DNA from: JBJXGF01 sp046153015
Lineage (GTDB): Bacteria > Actinomycetota > Acidimicrobiia > Acidimicrobiales > CAIXPF01
Length of the DNA: 13,834 nucleotides
NCBI GenBank assembly: GCA_046153015.1
Contig: JBJXGF010000181.1
Coordinates: 1-13,834, forward strand
Direction of reading: 5' to 3'
Shown: positions 1 through 5,949 of the stretch, piece after piece
Layout of the letters: each line of letters starts with the position of its first letter
Numbering within the stretch: the stretch's first letter is position 1
Notes under the pieces: generated by a model
Seen by the model: the letters and a program-made list of their open reading frames with translations, nothing else
Database searches by the model: none
Told to the model about the DNA's origin: nothing
Program-made: the position numbers and the translations under genes

Positions 1-298
1 CCCACCCCGCCGCCGCCACCAGCACCAGCGCCAGCACGGCCAGCGCCAGCAAGGCGGGGGTCGGCCACCGCCGCCACGGCAGGGCCGGCGCCGACGCGCC
101 GGCGGCCACGCTGAGCCCGCTCACCGAGGCCAGCGCGGCGGCGTCGAGGCCCTGGGGGCTGCGGACCGCGTACGCAGCGGCGGCCAACCCGAGCAGGCCC
201 AGGCCGAGGAAGAACGCCGACGCCGCCCACAGCAGCACCGCCGGCGCCCCCGACGCCAGCTCGGGCGGCGCGGCGCCGAGCTCCTCAGGGGCGATCAT
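1..298 (-). CDS. N-terminus of an unknown membrane protein (cut by window edge)
   Basis: An uninterrupted minus-strand frame opens with ATG (298-296) and runs about 99 codons off the left edge. The product starts MIAPEELGAAPPELASGAPA. It has a hydrophobic stretch at roughly residues 20-43 (VLLWAASAFFLGLGLLGLAA) and a second at roughly 80-98, which begins after a short basic PWRRWP segment. This suggests two or more transmembrane helices in a multi-pass or membrane-anchored sensor-like protein. No catalytic or binding motif falls in the visible part, so I assign no function. Codon use is strongly G/C-ending like the neighbours. No clear Shine-Dalgarno precedes the ATG, but a TAAGAT -10-like box lies about 90 bases upstream. 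The gene lies downstream of the malonyl-CoA decarboxylase gene in the same orientation after a 150-base gap, so it may be a separate unit. Confidence 0.6.
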   Translation of the reverse strand, partial: MIAPEELGAAPPELASGAPAVLLWAASAFFLGLGLLGLAAAAYAVRSPQGLDAAALASVSGLSVAAGASAPALPWRRWPTPALLALAVLALVLVAAAGW

Positions 299-387
299 GG
301 TCACGGCGGTCAACCTCGGGCTTTCTGCGCGACGGACAACAGCAACACGAGCGCCCGGCCGGCGAACGCGAGCCGTGACGCGACCAG

Positions 388-393
388 ATCTTA
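388..393 (-). promoter_or_regulatory. Possible -10 box for the left-edge membrane protein gene
   Basis: Read on the minus strand this is TAAGAT, five of six matches to TATAAT, in the 150-base gap between the stop of the malonyl-CoA decarboxylase gene and the start of the left-edge gene. No convincing -35 is seen; ACGGCC sits at 17-base spacing. A start near 381 would give a leader of about 80 bases. The gap also holds a short GC hairpin (419-433, 6-bp stem) just after the decarboxylase stop. Confidence 0.35.
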
Positions 394-448
394 GGGCGCG
401 GCCCGGGTTGGGCCGTCAGCGCCGCGGCGGCGCCGCTCCGGGCGCAGG

Positions 449-1876
449 TCAGCCGGCGAGGAGGCGGGTGAGGGCCCCGGCGGCCGCGGAGCGCCCCGTG
501 GCCAGGTACGCCTCCACGTTGGCGTCGATGCTCGACAGGTCGTAGCGGTAGTTCACCATCAGCCCCGCCGATTGGGCGATGCCCTGAGGCGAGGCGTTGG
601 CGAGGAAGTTGATCCGCTCGACCGACGCACCGTTCGACAGGTGGAAGTTGGCCACCGGGTCGATGGCCCGGCCCCTGGCGCGCTCCTGGATCAGGTAACG
701 GGCGCCGAGGCGCACCAGCGCCGGGCGCAGCGCGCCGGCCCGGCTCGGCTCCTCGGGCCAGGACGGATCGGCCAGCAGACGGGCCATGACCTCGGCCGGG
801 CCGGCGCCGTCGAGCGCGGCGGCGAGCGCTGCGGTCTCGGCGTCGCGAAAGGCGCGGTCGCCCTCCTCGGCCAGGCGGGCGTCGAGCCAGCGGCGAAAGC
901 CCGGCATCGGCGACAGCGTGGCGAAGGTCTTGAGCGACGGCAGCTCCGCCGCCAGCCGGCGCACGACCCTCTTGATCAGGAAGTCGCCCAGGTTGATGCC
1001 GGCCAGGCCCGGCTGGCAGTTCGAGATGGAGTAGAAGATGGCGGTGTCGGCTCGGCCCGGGTCCCCGAGCGGCGCGTCGGTGTCGAGGAGCGGGCCGACG
1101 TTGTCGGCGAGGCCGCTCACCAACGCCACCTCCACGAAGATGAGCGGCTCGTCGGGCATGCCCGGGTGGAAGAAGGCGTAGCAGCGCCGGTCGGAGTCGA
1201 GGCGGTTCTTCAGATCAGCCCACGAGCTGATCGAGTGTACCGCCTCGTATCGGATGAGCTTCTCGAGCAGCGCCGCGGGCGAGTCCCACGACAGCCGGCG
1301 CAGCTCCAGCAAGCCGATGTCGAACCACGATTTGAGCAGGCCTTCGAGGTCGACCTCGAGGCTGCGCAGCCGGGCGTCCTGCGCCAGCAGCGGGAGCAGC
1401 TCGGCCCGCAGCTCGACCAGCAGCGCCAGCCCGTGGTCGAGGCCGTTGAACAGGGTCAGCAGCCGGGCGCGGGGCGGGGTGAGGGCTCGGCGCAGCGCCA
1501 GGTCGGCGGCGGCCAGCTCGTGCTGGTCGAGGGCGTCTCGCACGGTCACCGCCCGGCGAGCCTCGATGGCGGCCTCCACCGCGCCGCGGTCGGGTCCGTA
1601 CTCCAGGGCCAGCAGCTCGAAGAACCGGCCTCGCCCCACGTCGTCGAGCCCCGCGTAGAGGTCGGCCACCTCCGCGGCGCGGGCCCTGGCCGACACCTCG
1701 CTGACCCCGGCCTCGAGGCACGCGGCGATCTGATCGCGCAGACGGCGCTGGTCGCGGTCGGAAAGCTGCGGTGAACGGCCCCCCTTCCACAGGCGCACCG
1801 CGCCGCCAAGGCTGCCGAGCGTGGGCCGCACCCGCCGAAGGGCGCGATCGAGCCGTGGGTGGGGGTGTTCGCTCAC
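449..1876 (-). CDS. Malonyl-CoA decarboxylase
   Basis: This 475-residue protein matches the malonyl-CoA decarboxylase (MCD) family, which converts malonyl-CoA to acetyl-CoA and CO2 and has a GNAT-like catalytic fold. Visible family segments are an N-terminal helical domain (about 1-190), IRYEAVHSI (208-216), CYAFFHPGMPDEPLIFVEVA (232-251), FYSISNCQPGLAGINLGDFL (281-300), FATLSPMPGF (318-327) and VANFHLSNGASVERINFLAN (408-427). Ser322 and His412 correspond, from memory of human MCD, to catalytic Ser329 and His423, so the enzyme should be active. Length is normal for bacterial MCD. The start is GTG at 1876, with only a weak purine-rich leader. It lies 31 bases after the zinc-ribbon gene, probably on the same transcript. 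No malonyl-CoA synthetase or malonate transporter gene adjoins it, so it probably recycles malonyl-CoA from fatty-acid or odd-acid metabolism rather than belonging to a mat operon (inference). Confidence 0.95.
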   Translation of the reverse strand: MSEHPHPRLDRALRRVRPTLGSLGGAVRLWKGGRSPQLSDRDQRRLRDQIAACLEAGVSEVSARARAAEVADLYAGLDDVGRGRFFELLALEYGPDRGAVEAAIEARRAVTVRDALDQHELAAADLALRRALTPPRARLLTLFNGLDHGLALLVELRAELLPLLAQDARLRSLEVDLEGLLKSWFDIGLLELRRLSWDSPAALLEKLIRYEAVHSISSWADLKNRLDSDRRCYAFFHPGMPDEPLIFVEVALVSGLADNVGPLLDTDAPLGDPGRADTAIFYSISNCQPGLAGINLGDFLIKRVVRRLAAELPSLKTFATLSPMPGFRRWLDARLAEEGDRAFRDAETAALAAALDGAGPAEVMARLLADPSWPEEPSRAGALRPALVRLGARYLIQERARGRAIDPVANFHLSNGASVERINFLANASPQGIAQSAGLMVNYRYDLSSIDANVEAYLATGRSAAAGALTRLLAG

Positions 1877-1907
1877 GCTCGACGGAACGCCGCGGGGCCC
1901 GGCGCCT

Positions 1908-2432
1908 TCACCGGCCGCTGGGGACGACGATCATGTCTCCGCAGTGCGGGCACACCGGGTCGTCTGGGTGGAGCTGCGCGGGGCTGACCAGCAGGAAGCA
2001 GGACGGGCAGGGGAACTCGCCCTCCTTCTTCTGGGGCAGGCCGTCCTCGTCGTCGACCGCGGCCGGCGCCTGGACCTCGTCCTCCCCCTCTTCCTCCTCG
2101 TCGTCGTCGTAGGCCTCGAGGCGGTCCTTGAGGATCGTGTCGAGATCGGCCTCGACGTCGTCGGGGTCGGGCTCTTCGTCGTCGTCCTCTTCTTCCTTCG
2201 CGTCGGTGCGGGGGCGCGCCGGCGCCGGGGTGAGGTCTTCTACGATCTCCTCTTCGAGCTCGTCGTCCGCCAGGTCGGCGTCGATCTCGTCGCCGACCAG
2301 CGCGTCTTCATCGAGGTCGTCCTCAAGGCCTTCTTCGCCGAGCTCGTCGAGGTCCTCGACGAGGTCATCGAAGCTCTCTTGCTCGTCTTCGGCGGGTTCG
2401 GTTTCGATGTCGTCTTCGTGCTCAGAGCTCAT
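1908..2432 (-). CDS. Highly acidic DUF4193-like zinc-ribbon protein
   Basis: This is a 174-residue soluble protein of unknown function. About half of residues 1-140 are Asp or Glu (69 by my count), in runs such as EEEDDDEEPDPDD. A short conserved-looking segment, DTILKDRLEAYDDDEEEE (98-115), leads into a C-terminal zinc ribbon EGEFPCPSCFLLV...DDPVCPHCGD, with cysteine pairs at 142/145 and 161/164. The ...EFxCxSCFLV... pattern resembles the actinobacterial DUF4193 family from memory, but those proteins are usually near 100 residues with a shorter acidic part. An acidic tail plus zinc ribbon suggests binding to a basic or nucleic-acid-associated partner, which is inference only. The ATG at 2432 is preceded by a modest AGGCGAG Shine-Dalgarno-like sequence and, further up, a good promoter. 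The malonyl-CoA decarboxylase gene follows after 31 bases. Confidence 0.8.
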   Translation of the reverse strand: MSSEHEDDIETEPAEDEQESFDDLVEDLDELGEEGLEDDLDEDALVGDEIDADLADDELEEEIVEDLTPAPARPRTDAKEEEDDDEEPDPDDVEADLDTILKDRLEAYDDDEEEEGEDEVQAPAAVDDEDGLPQKKEGEFPCPSCFLLVSPAQLHPDDPVCPHCGDMIVVPSGR

Positions 2433-2489
2433 GTCTCTCGCCTGCGCGGGGGTCTGGCGAAGGTGCTGAAGGGCGGGTGTCGTGGGGCG

Positions 2490-2517
2490 ATCCTAGAGGT
2501 TCTTTTCTGATTGGCAA
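2490..2517 (-). promoter_or_regulatory. Sigma-70-like promoter for the zinc-ribbon / malonyl-CoA decarboxylase unit
   Basis: On the minus strand a -35 TTGCCA (2517-2512) and a -10 TAGGAT (2495-2490) are separated by 16 bases in a locally A/T-rich patch. Four of six positions match at each hexamer. The predicted start near 2483 gives a leader of about 50 bases to the ATG at 2432. This is one of the best promoter matches in the window. The remainder of the 180-base gap, up to the aroC stop at 2613, shows nothing else clear. Confidence 0.6.
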
Positions 2518-2612
2518 CACCTTCCGTAGCAGCGCGCCAGACCCGAGAGCTCGGCCGGTATTCCCCGCACCGAGCCACTCAGGCCCGGCTCGACCGCGGC
2601 CCGCCCGGCCCC

Positions 2613-3746
2613 TCATCCGCCGTCCGGCGGGGGCGGCGGGGGGAGGGGTAGGCGGGGCAGCAGGTCGAGGGCGTGCTGGCGCAGCAGGTGGTCGGCGAGC
2701 ACGAGACAGGTCATGGCCTCGACCATCGGCGCCGCCCGCGGCAGCACACAGGGGTCGTGGCGGCCGTGGGCCGACAGCCTCGTGGGGCGGTTCCAGCGGT
2801 CGACCGTGTCCTGCTCGGAGGCGATGGTTGCGGTGGGCTTGAACGCCACGCGCAGCACGATGTCGGCGCCGTTGCTGATCCCGCCCTGGATGCCGCCCGA
2901 ACGGTTGGCGGCGGCGCGCGGCGAGCCCGCCGGGCCGGGCGTGAACGGGTCGTTGTGGGCGCGCCCGGTGAGCTGCACCCCGCCGAAGCCGCTGCCCACC
3001 TCGAAGCCCTTCGCGGCGGGGAGCGACATCGCGGCGGCCGCGAGGTCGGCGTCGAGCTTGTCGAACACCGGCTCGCCGAGGCCGGCCGGCACGCCCCGGG
3101 CCACGCAGGTGACGACCCCGCCCAGCGAGTCGCCGTCGCGGCGGGCGGCCTCGATCGCCTCGACCATGAGCGGGGCGTGGTGCGGCGACGGGCAGCGGGT
3201 GGGGTGCGCCTCCACCTGGTCGAAGGTGACCCGGGATGGGTCGATGGCCGGCGCGGCGTCGATCTCGTGCACCTGGCTCACCCACGCCAGCACCTCCATC
3301 CCGGCCGCCGCCGCGAGCAGGCGGCGGGCTACGGCGCCGGCGGCCACGCGGCCGATCGTCTCCCGCGCGCTGGAGCGCCCCCCGCCCCGCCAGTCCCGCA
3401 CCCCGTACTTGGCCTCATAGGTCCAATCGGCGTGGCTCGGGCGGTACAGGTCCTTCAGGTGGTCATAGGCGCCGGAGCGGGCGTCGGCGTTGCGCACGAG
3501 GATGGCGATCGGCGTGCCCGTGGTGCGCCCCTCGAAGAGGCCGGACAGCACCTCGGCCTCGTCGCCTTCGTTGCGCTGCGTGGTGAGGCGCGACTGGCCG
3601 GGGCGGCGCCGGTCGAGGTCGCGCTGGATGTCGGCGACGGTGAGCGCCAGCCTGGGCGGGCAGCCGTCGACCACCACGCCGACGCCGCCGCCGTGGGACT
3701 CGCCGAAGGTCGTGATCGAGAACAGCCGACCGAACGTGCTGGCCAT
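2613..3746 (-). CDS. aroC: Chorismate synthase
   Basis: Chorismate synthase converts 5-enolpyruvylshikimate-3-phosphate to chorismate using reduced FMN, the last step of the shikimate pathway. Family signatures are FGESHGGGVGVVVDGCPP (14-31, with the conserved catalytic His18), RRRPGQSRLTTQRNE (46-60), YRPSHADWTYEAKYGVRDWR (101-120, second conserved His105), GGGRSSARETIGRVAAGA (121-138), GDSLGGVVTC, and near the C-terminus ANRSGGIQGGISNG and FKPTATI. At 377 residues it has normal length and ends in a proline-rich tail (LPLPPPPPPDGG) outside the conserved domain. The MASTFGRLFSITTFGESHGG start and the insert around GLGEPVFDKLDADLAAAAMS are of the enterobacterial/cyanobacterial/plant type. Actinomycetota such as Mycobacterium usually have the MLRWxTAGESHG form. 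The ATG at 3746 has no Shine-Dalgarno but sits just after a TAGCCT -10, suggesting near-leaderless translation. It is divergent from alkB across about 92 bases. No other shikimate gene adjoins it. Confidence 0.97.
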   Translation of the reverse strand: MASTFGRLFSITTFGESHGGGVGVVVDGCPPRLALTVADIQRDLDRRRPGQSRLTTQRNEGDEAEVLSGLFEGRTTGTPIAILVRNADARSGAYDHLKDLYRPSHADWTYEAKYGVRDWRGGGRSSARETIGRVAAGAVARRLLAAAAGMEVLAWVSQVHEIDAAPAIDPSRVTFDQVEAHPTRCPSPHHAPLMVEAIEAARRDGDSLGGVVTCVARGVPAGLGEPVFDKLDADLAAAAMSLPAAKGFEVGSGFGGVQLTGRAHNDPFTPGPAGSPRAAANRSGGIQGGISNGADIVLRVAFKPTATIASEQDTVDRWNRPTRLSAHGRHDPCVLPRAAPMVEAMTCLVLADHLLRQHALDLLPRLPLPPPPPPDGG

Positions 3747-3755
3747 GGGCAGGCG

Positions 3756-3761
3756 AGGCTA
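3756..3761 (-). promoter_or_regulatory. -10 box for near-leaderless aroC transcription
   Basis: Read on the minus strand this is TAGCCT, fitting TAnnnT. Transcription would start around 3749, only about three bases before the aroC ATG at 3746. The absence of a Shine-Dalgarno supports leaderless or near-leaderless translation, which is common in Actinomycetota. No convincing -35 is seen. Confidence 0.45.
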
Positions 3762-3801
3762 GCGCCCCGTGGGCCGCCCGCCGGTCGGCCAGCACCCGCG
3801 C

Positions 3802-3831
3802 TTGCGAACACACGTACGTCGAACATATGAT
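3802..3831 (+). promoter_or_regulatory. alkB promoter, leaderless type
   Basis: A -35 TTGCGA (3802-3807) and a strong -10 TATGAT (3826-3831) are separated by 18 bases. The predicted start point is 3838, directly before the ATG at 3839, and there is no Shine-Dalgarno, so alkB is probably translated from a leaderless mRNA. The in-frame ATG at 3827 lies inside the -10 box and cannot then be the start. Two LexA-like boxes overlap this promoter. Confidence 0.6.
3805..3818 (+). promoter_or_regulatory. Candidate LexA (SOS) box 1 upstream of alkB
   Basis: CGAACACACGTACG matches 13 of 14 positions of the Gram-positive/actinobacterial SOS consensus CGAACRNRYGTTYG; only A at position 12 differs. It overlaps the end of the -35 hexamer and the spacer of the alkB promoter, where a bound repressor would block RNA polymerase. 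The consensus is from established knowledge of Bacillus and Mycobacterium LexA sites; LexA binding here is inferred. Confidence 0.55.
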
Positions 3832-3833
3832 CC
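3820..3833 (+). promoter_or_regulatory. Candidate LexA (SOS) box 2 over the alkB -10
   Basis: CGAACATATGATCC matches 12 of 14 positions of CGAACRNRYGTTYG; the left half-site is perfect and the right half-site is degenerate. It covers the -10 hexamer TATGAT. It lies one base after box 1, 15 bases centre to centre, so two dimers would sit on partly opposite faces of the helix. It is the weaker of the two boxes, and part of its match could simply reflect the -10 sequence. Confidence 0.4.
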
Positions 3834-3838
3834 CACCC

Positions 3839-4447
3839 ATGTCCGTGCTCCAGGGCGCGCTGTTCTGCACTGGGCCCGCCGCAGTCGACGGCGGCTTCTC
3901 GGCCTTGTCGCGCCGCCCGCTCGACGCGGGATCCTGGGTCGACCACCAGCCGCGGTGGCTGGCGGGGGCCGACGAGGTGTATGCCGCGCTGGCCGCCGAG
4001 GCGCCGTGGACGCGCCGCCAGCGGGTCATGTACGACCGGGTGGTCGACGAGCCCAGGTTGACCTGCTGGTTCGAGCGGGGGGATCGGCTGCCCCATCCGC
4101 TCCTCGAGGGCCTCTTCTCGGTGCTCGGCGACCGGTGGGGTCGGGGGTTCGACTCGGTGGGCCTCAACTGGTACCGGAGTGGGGCCGACAGCGTGGCGTG
4201 GCACGCCGATCGGGTGGGTCGCCACGTGCTCGAACCGGTCGTCGCCATCGTGTCGCTCGGCCAGCCGCGGCCGTTCCTCCTGCGCCCCCGCGGCGGTGGG
4301 CGCTCGGTCGGCTGGCGGCTCGGCGAGGGAGATCTGCTGGTCATGGGCGGCCGCTGCCAGCACGACTGGGAGCACTGCGTGCCCAAGGTCGCCGCCGCCG
4401 GCCCGCGCATCAGCGTCACCTTCCGCCATCAGGCGTCGCGGTCGTGA
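3839..4447 (+). CDS. alkB: AlkB-type 2-oxoglutarate/Fe(II) dioxygenase (alkylated nucleic-acid repair)
   Basis: This is a 202-residue member of the AlkB family, which oxidatively removes alkyl groups such as 1-methyladenine and 3-methylcytosine from DNA or RNA. The NxYxxGxDxxxWHxD-type core is present as LNWYRSGADSVAWHAD (109-124). Iron ligands are His122, Asp124 and His179 (in QHDWEHCVPK). The 2-oxoglutarate-binding arginines are Arg190 and Arg196 in PRISVTFR. Upstream elements PRLTCWF (72-78) and the size also fit the family. I chose the ATG at 3839 because the earlier in-frame ATG at 3827 lies inside the TATGAT -10 box. The gene stands alone, divergent from aroC, and overlaps the convergent nucleotidyltransferase gene by 19 bases at the 3' end. 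The promoter carries two LexA-like boxes, so DNA-damage induction is likely (inference). Substrate preference (DNA or RNA) cannot be read from the sequence. Confidence 0.93.
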   Translation: MSVLQGALFCTGPAAVDGGFSALSRRPLDAGSWVDHQPRWLAGADEVYAALAAEAPWTRRQRVMYDRVVDEPRLTCWFERGDRLPHPLLEGLFSVLGDRWGRGFDSVGLNWYRSGADSVAWHADRVGRHVLEPVVAIVSLGQPRPFLLRPRGGGRSVGWRLGEGDLLVMGGRCQHDWEHCVPKVAAAGPRISVTFRHQASRS

Positions 4448-5871
4448 CCGCCTTCGCCCGGCTGCGGCCGGCTGGGCTGTGGGCGTGGCGGCGGCTGCGC
4501 CGGGAGCGTCGTCAGCGTCCCCACCAGCTCCAGGCCCTGCTCCACGGTGGCGATCCGGCCCGCGAGCTGCGCCTCGTAGGCGGCGTCGAGCAGCGCCTTG
4601 AAGTGAGGCCCCGGGGTGAGGCCGCCGGCTATGAGGTGGCGGCCGAGCACGATTGGGCGCGGCGGCTGGTCCAGCACGTGGAGCTCCCGCGCCTGGTCGA
4701 GCAGCCAGCGGGCGGCGGGGAAGTCGTCCCGGGGCGCCGGCGGGCGGCCGTTGCGGTCGGCGGTCGCCACCCGCAGCAGGCGGTCGAGCCGGCCGACTCG
4801 GGCGGCGAGGCGGCGCACCGCGCTGCGCCCGGCGCCCGCCTGGTAGAGCTGGTCCGGCTTCAGGTGGTCGGCGACGAGGGGGAGCACCTCGTCGACCAGG
4901 CGGCGCTGGTTGGTCAGCCGGCTGAGGAACCTGGTGGTGGGTGCGAGGCCGGCCTGCTCGTGGTCGTAGGAGCGCCAACGGCCGTCACGCCATTCGGTCG
5001 TGGCCGGCTTGCCGAAGTCGTGGCACAGGCAGGCGAAGCCCACCACCAGGTCTTCCCACGAGTCGCCGAGCCGCTCCTCGGCGAAGGCATCCATCACGTG
5101 CCCCGTGTGCACCCACACGTCGCCCTCGGGGTGCCATTCCGGGTCCTGGGGCGTCCCGGCCAGCGCCTCGAGCTCGGGGTGGTGGGCGCGCCAGCCGGCA
5201 TCGGCCAAGAAGCCGAGGCCGGCCGAGATCCGCACGCCGGAGAGGATCAGCTTCTGCCACTCGTCGAAGACCCGCTCCGCGGCCAGGCCCTCGGGCTCGA
5301 TCGTGCGGCACAAGGCGACGGTGGCCGGGTCCACGGCGAGGTCGAAGCGGGCCACGAACTGCATGCCGCGCAGCACCCGCAGCGGGTCCTCCGAGAACTG
5401 GTGCGAGGTGTGGCGCAGCACCCGCCGAGCCAGGTCGCCGAGACCGTCGAAGGGGTCGATCACCTCGCCGGACAGCGGGTCCCACGCCACCGCGTTGATG
5501 GTGAAGTCCCGTCGGGCCGCGGCCCGCACCGGGTCGAGGTGAGGGTCGGCGGCCACGGTGAAGCCGCGATGACCGGACCCGGTCTTGGTCTCGGTGCGCG
5601 GCACCGACACGTCGATGGGGGCGCCGTGCACCTTGTACACGCCGAACGAGGCGCCCACCAGGCTCACCCTCGCCACCCCGGCCAGCAGCCCCTCGAGCGC
5701 CTCGGGCGAGAGGCCGTACACCTCGATGTCGAGGTCCACCGGGTGCTGGCCGAGGGCGGCGTCGCGGACGCAGCCGCCCACGTAACGCGCCCGCCCGCCG
5801 GCGTCGGCCACGGCGGCCGCGATGGCGTGGCCCAGCCCGTTGGTGCGCGGGTCGGCGGCTACGACCTCCAT
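4429..5871 (-). CDS. CCA tRNA nucleotidyltransferase / poly(A) polymerase family protein with HD domain
   Basis: The 480-residue protein has the class II nucleotidyltransferase head: RYVGGCVRDAALG (29-41), metal-binding Asp46 and Asp48 in VDLDIEVYG, and RRDFTINAVAWDP (120-132). The neck segment is EDPLRVLRGMQFVARF (161-176). An HD phosphohydrolase domain follows, with VHTGHVMDAF (254-263), CHDFGKP (283-289) and YDHEQAG (302-308). The C-terminal GLTPGPHFKALLDAAYEAQL resembles bacterial Cca/PcnB-like proteins with an HD domain. The likely role is adding or repairing the 3' CCA of tRNAs; a poly(A) polymerase role cannot be excluded. The HD part could supply phosphatase or phosphodiesterase activity, as in E. 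coli Cca. The ATG at 5871 has a GGAG four bases upstream. The last about 25 residues are Pro/Arg-rich low complexity, and the 3' end overlaps alkB tail to tail. Confidence 0.88.
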   Translation of the reverse strand: MEVVAADPRTNGLGHAIAAAVADAGGRARYVGGCVRDAALGQHPVDLDIEVYGLSPEALEGLLAGVARVSLVGASFGVYKVHGAPIDVSVPRTETKTGSGHRGFTVAADPHLDPVRAAARRDFTINAVAWDPLSGEVIDPFDGLGDLARRVLRHTSHQFSEDPLRVLRGMQFVARFDLAVDPATVALCRTIEPEGLAAERVFDEWQKLILSGVRISAGLGFLADAGWRAHHPELEALAGTPQDPEWHPEGDVWVHTGHVMDAFAEERLGDSWEDLVVGFACLCHDFGKPATTEWRDGRWRSYDHEQAGLAPTTRFLSRLTNQRRLVDEVLPLVADHLKPDQLYQAGAGRSAVRRLAARVGRLDRLLRVATADRNGRPPAPRDDFPAARWLLDQARELHVLDQPPRPIVLGRHLIAGGLTPGPHFKALLDAAYEAQLAGRIATVEQGLELVGTLTTLPAQPPPRPQPSRPQPGEGGHDRDA

Positions 5872-5914
5872 CGTCTCCAGTTTGGCCGGTGGTGCGCGTC
5901 CCCCCGGCCTCGGT

Positions 5915-5947
5915 CCGGGCCCGGCGCCGTCGCGGCGCCGAGCCCGG
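5915..5947 (-). terminator. GC-rich hairpin after the hydratase gene, candidate terminator
   Basis: Inverted arms CCGGGC-C-CGGCGCC and GGCGCCG-A-GCCCGG flank a five-base loop: 13 pairs with one internal mismatch. It begins three bases after the stop codon of the hydratase gene (TGA complement at 5950-5952), the last gene of the seven-gene cluster. No T-tract follows, so it is either a GC-type actinobacterial terminator or an mRNA-stabilising 3' hairpin. It also separates the cluster from the nucleotidyltransferase gene. Confidence 0.55.
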
Positions 5948-5949
5948 GG

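Noticed and set aside
572..1774. A 400-codon open frame on the plus strand antisense to malonyl-CoA decarboxylase
   Set aside because: Mirror-frame artefact of high GC; the minus strand carries the full conserved enzyme.
2087..2420. Simple-sequence tract of TCG/TCC/TTC triplets that looked like a repeat region
   Set aside because: It is explained by Asp/Glu codons of the acidic protein on the minus strand; no regular repeat unit is present.
3827..3838. Earlier in-frame ATG for alkB
   Set aside because: It lies inside the TATGAT -10 box and has no Shine-Dalgarno; the predicted transcript starts after it.
4140..4165. A GGTTCGA sequence resembling a tRNA T-arm
   Set aside because: No acceptor or anticodon stems around it, and it lies inside the alkB coding sequence.
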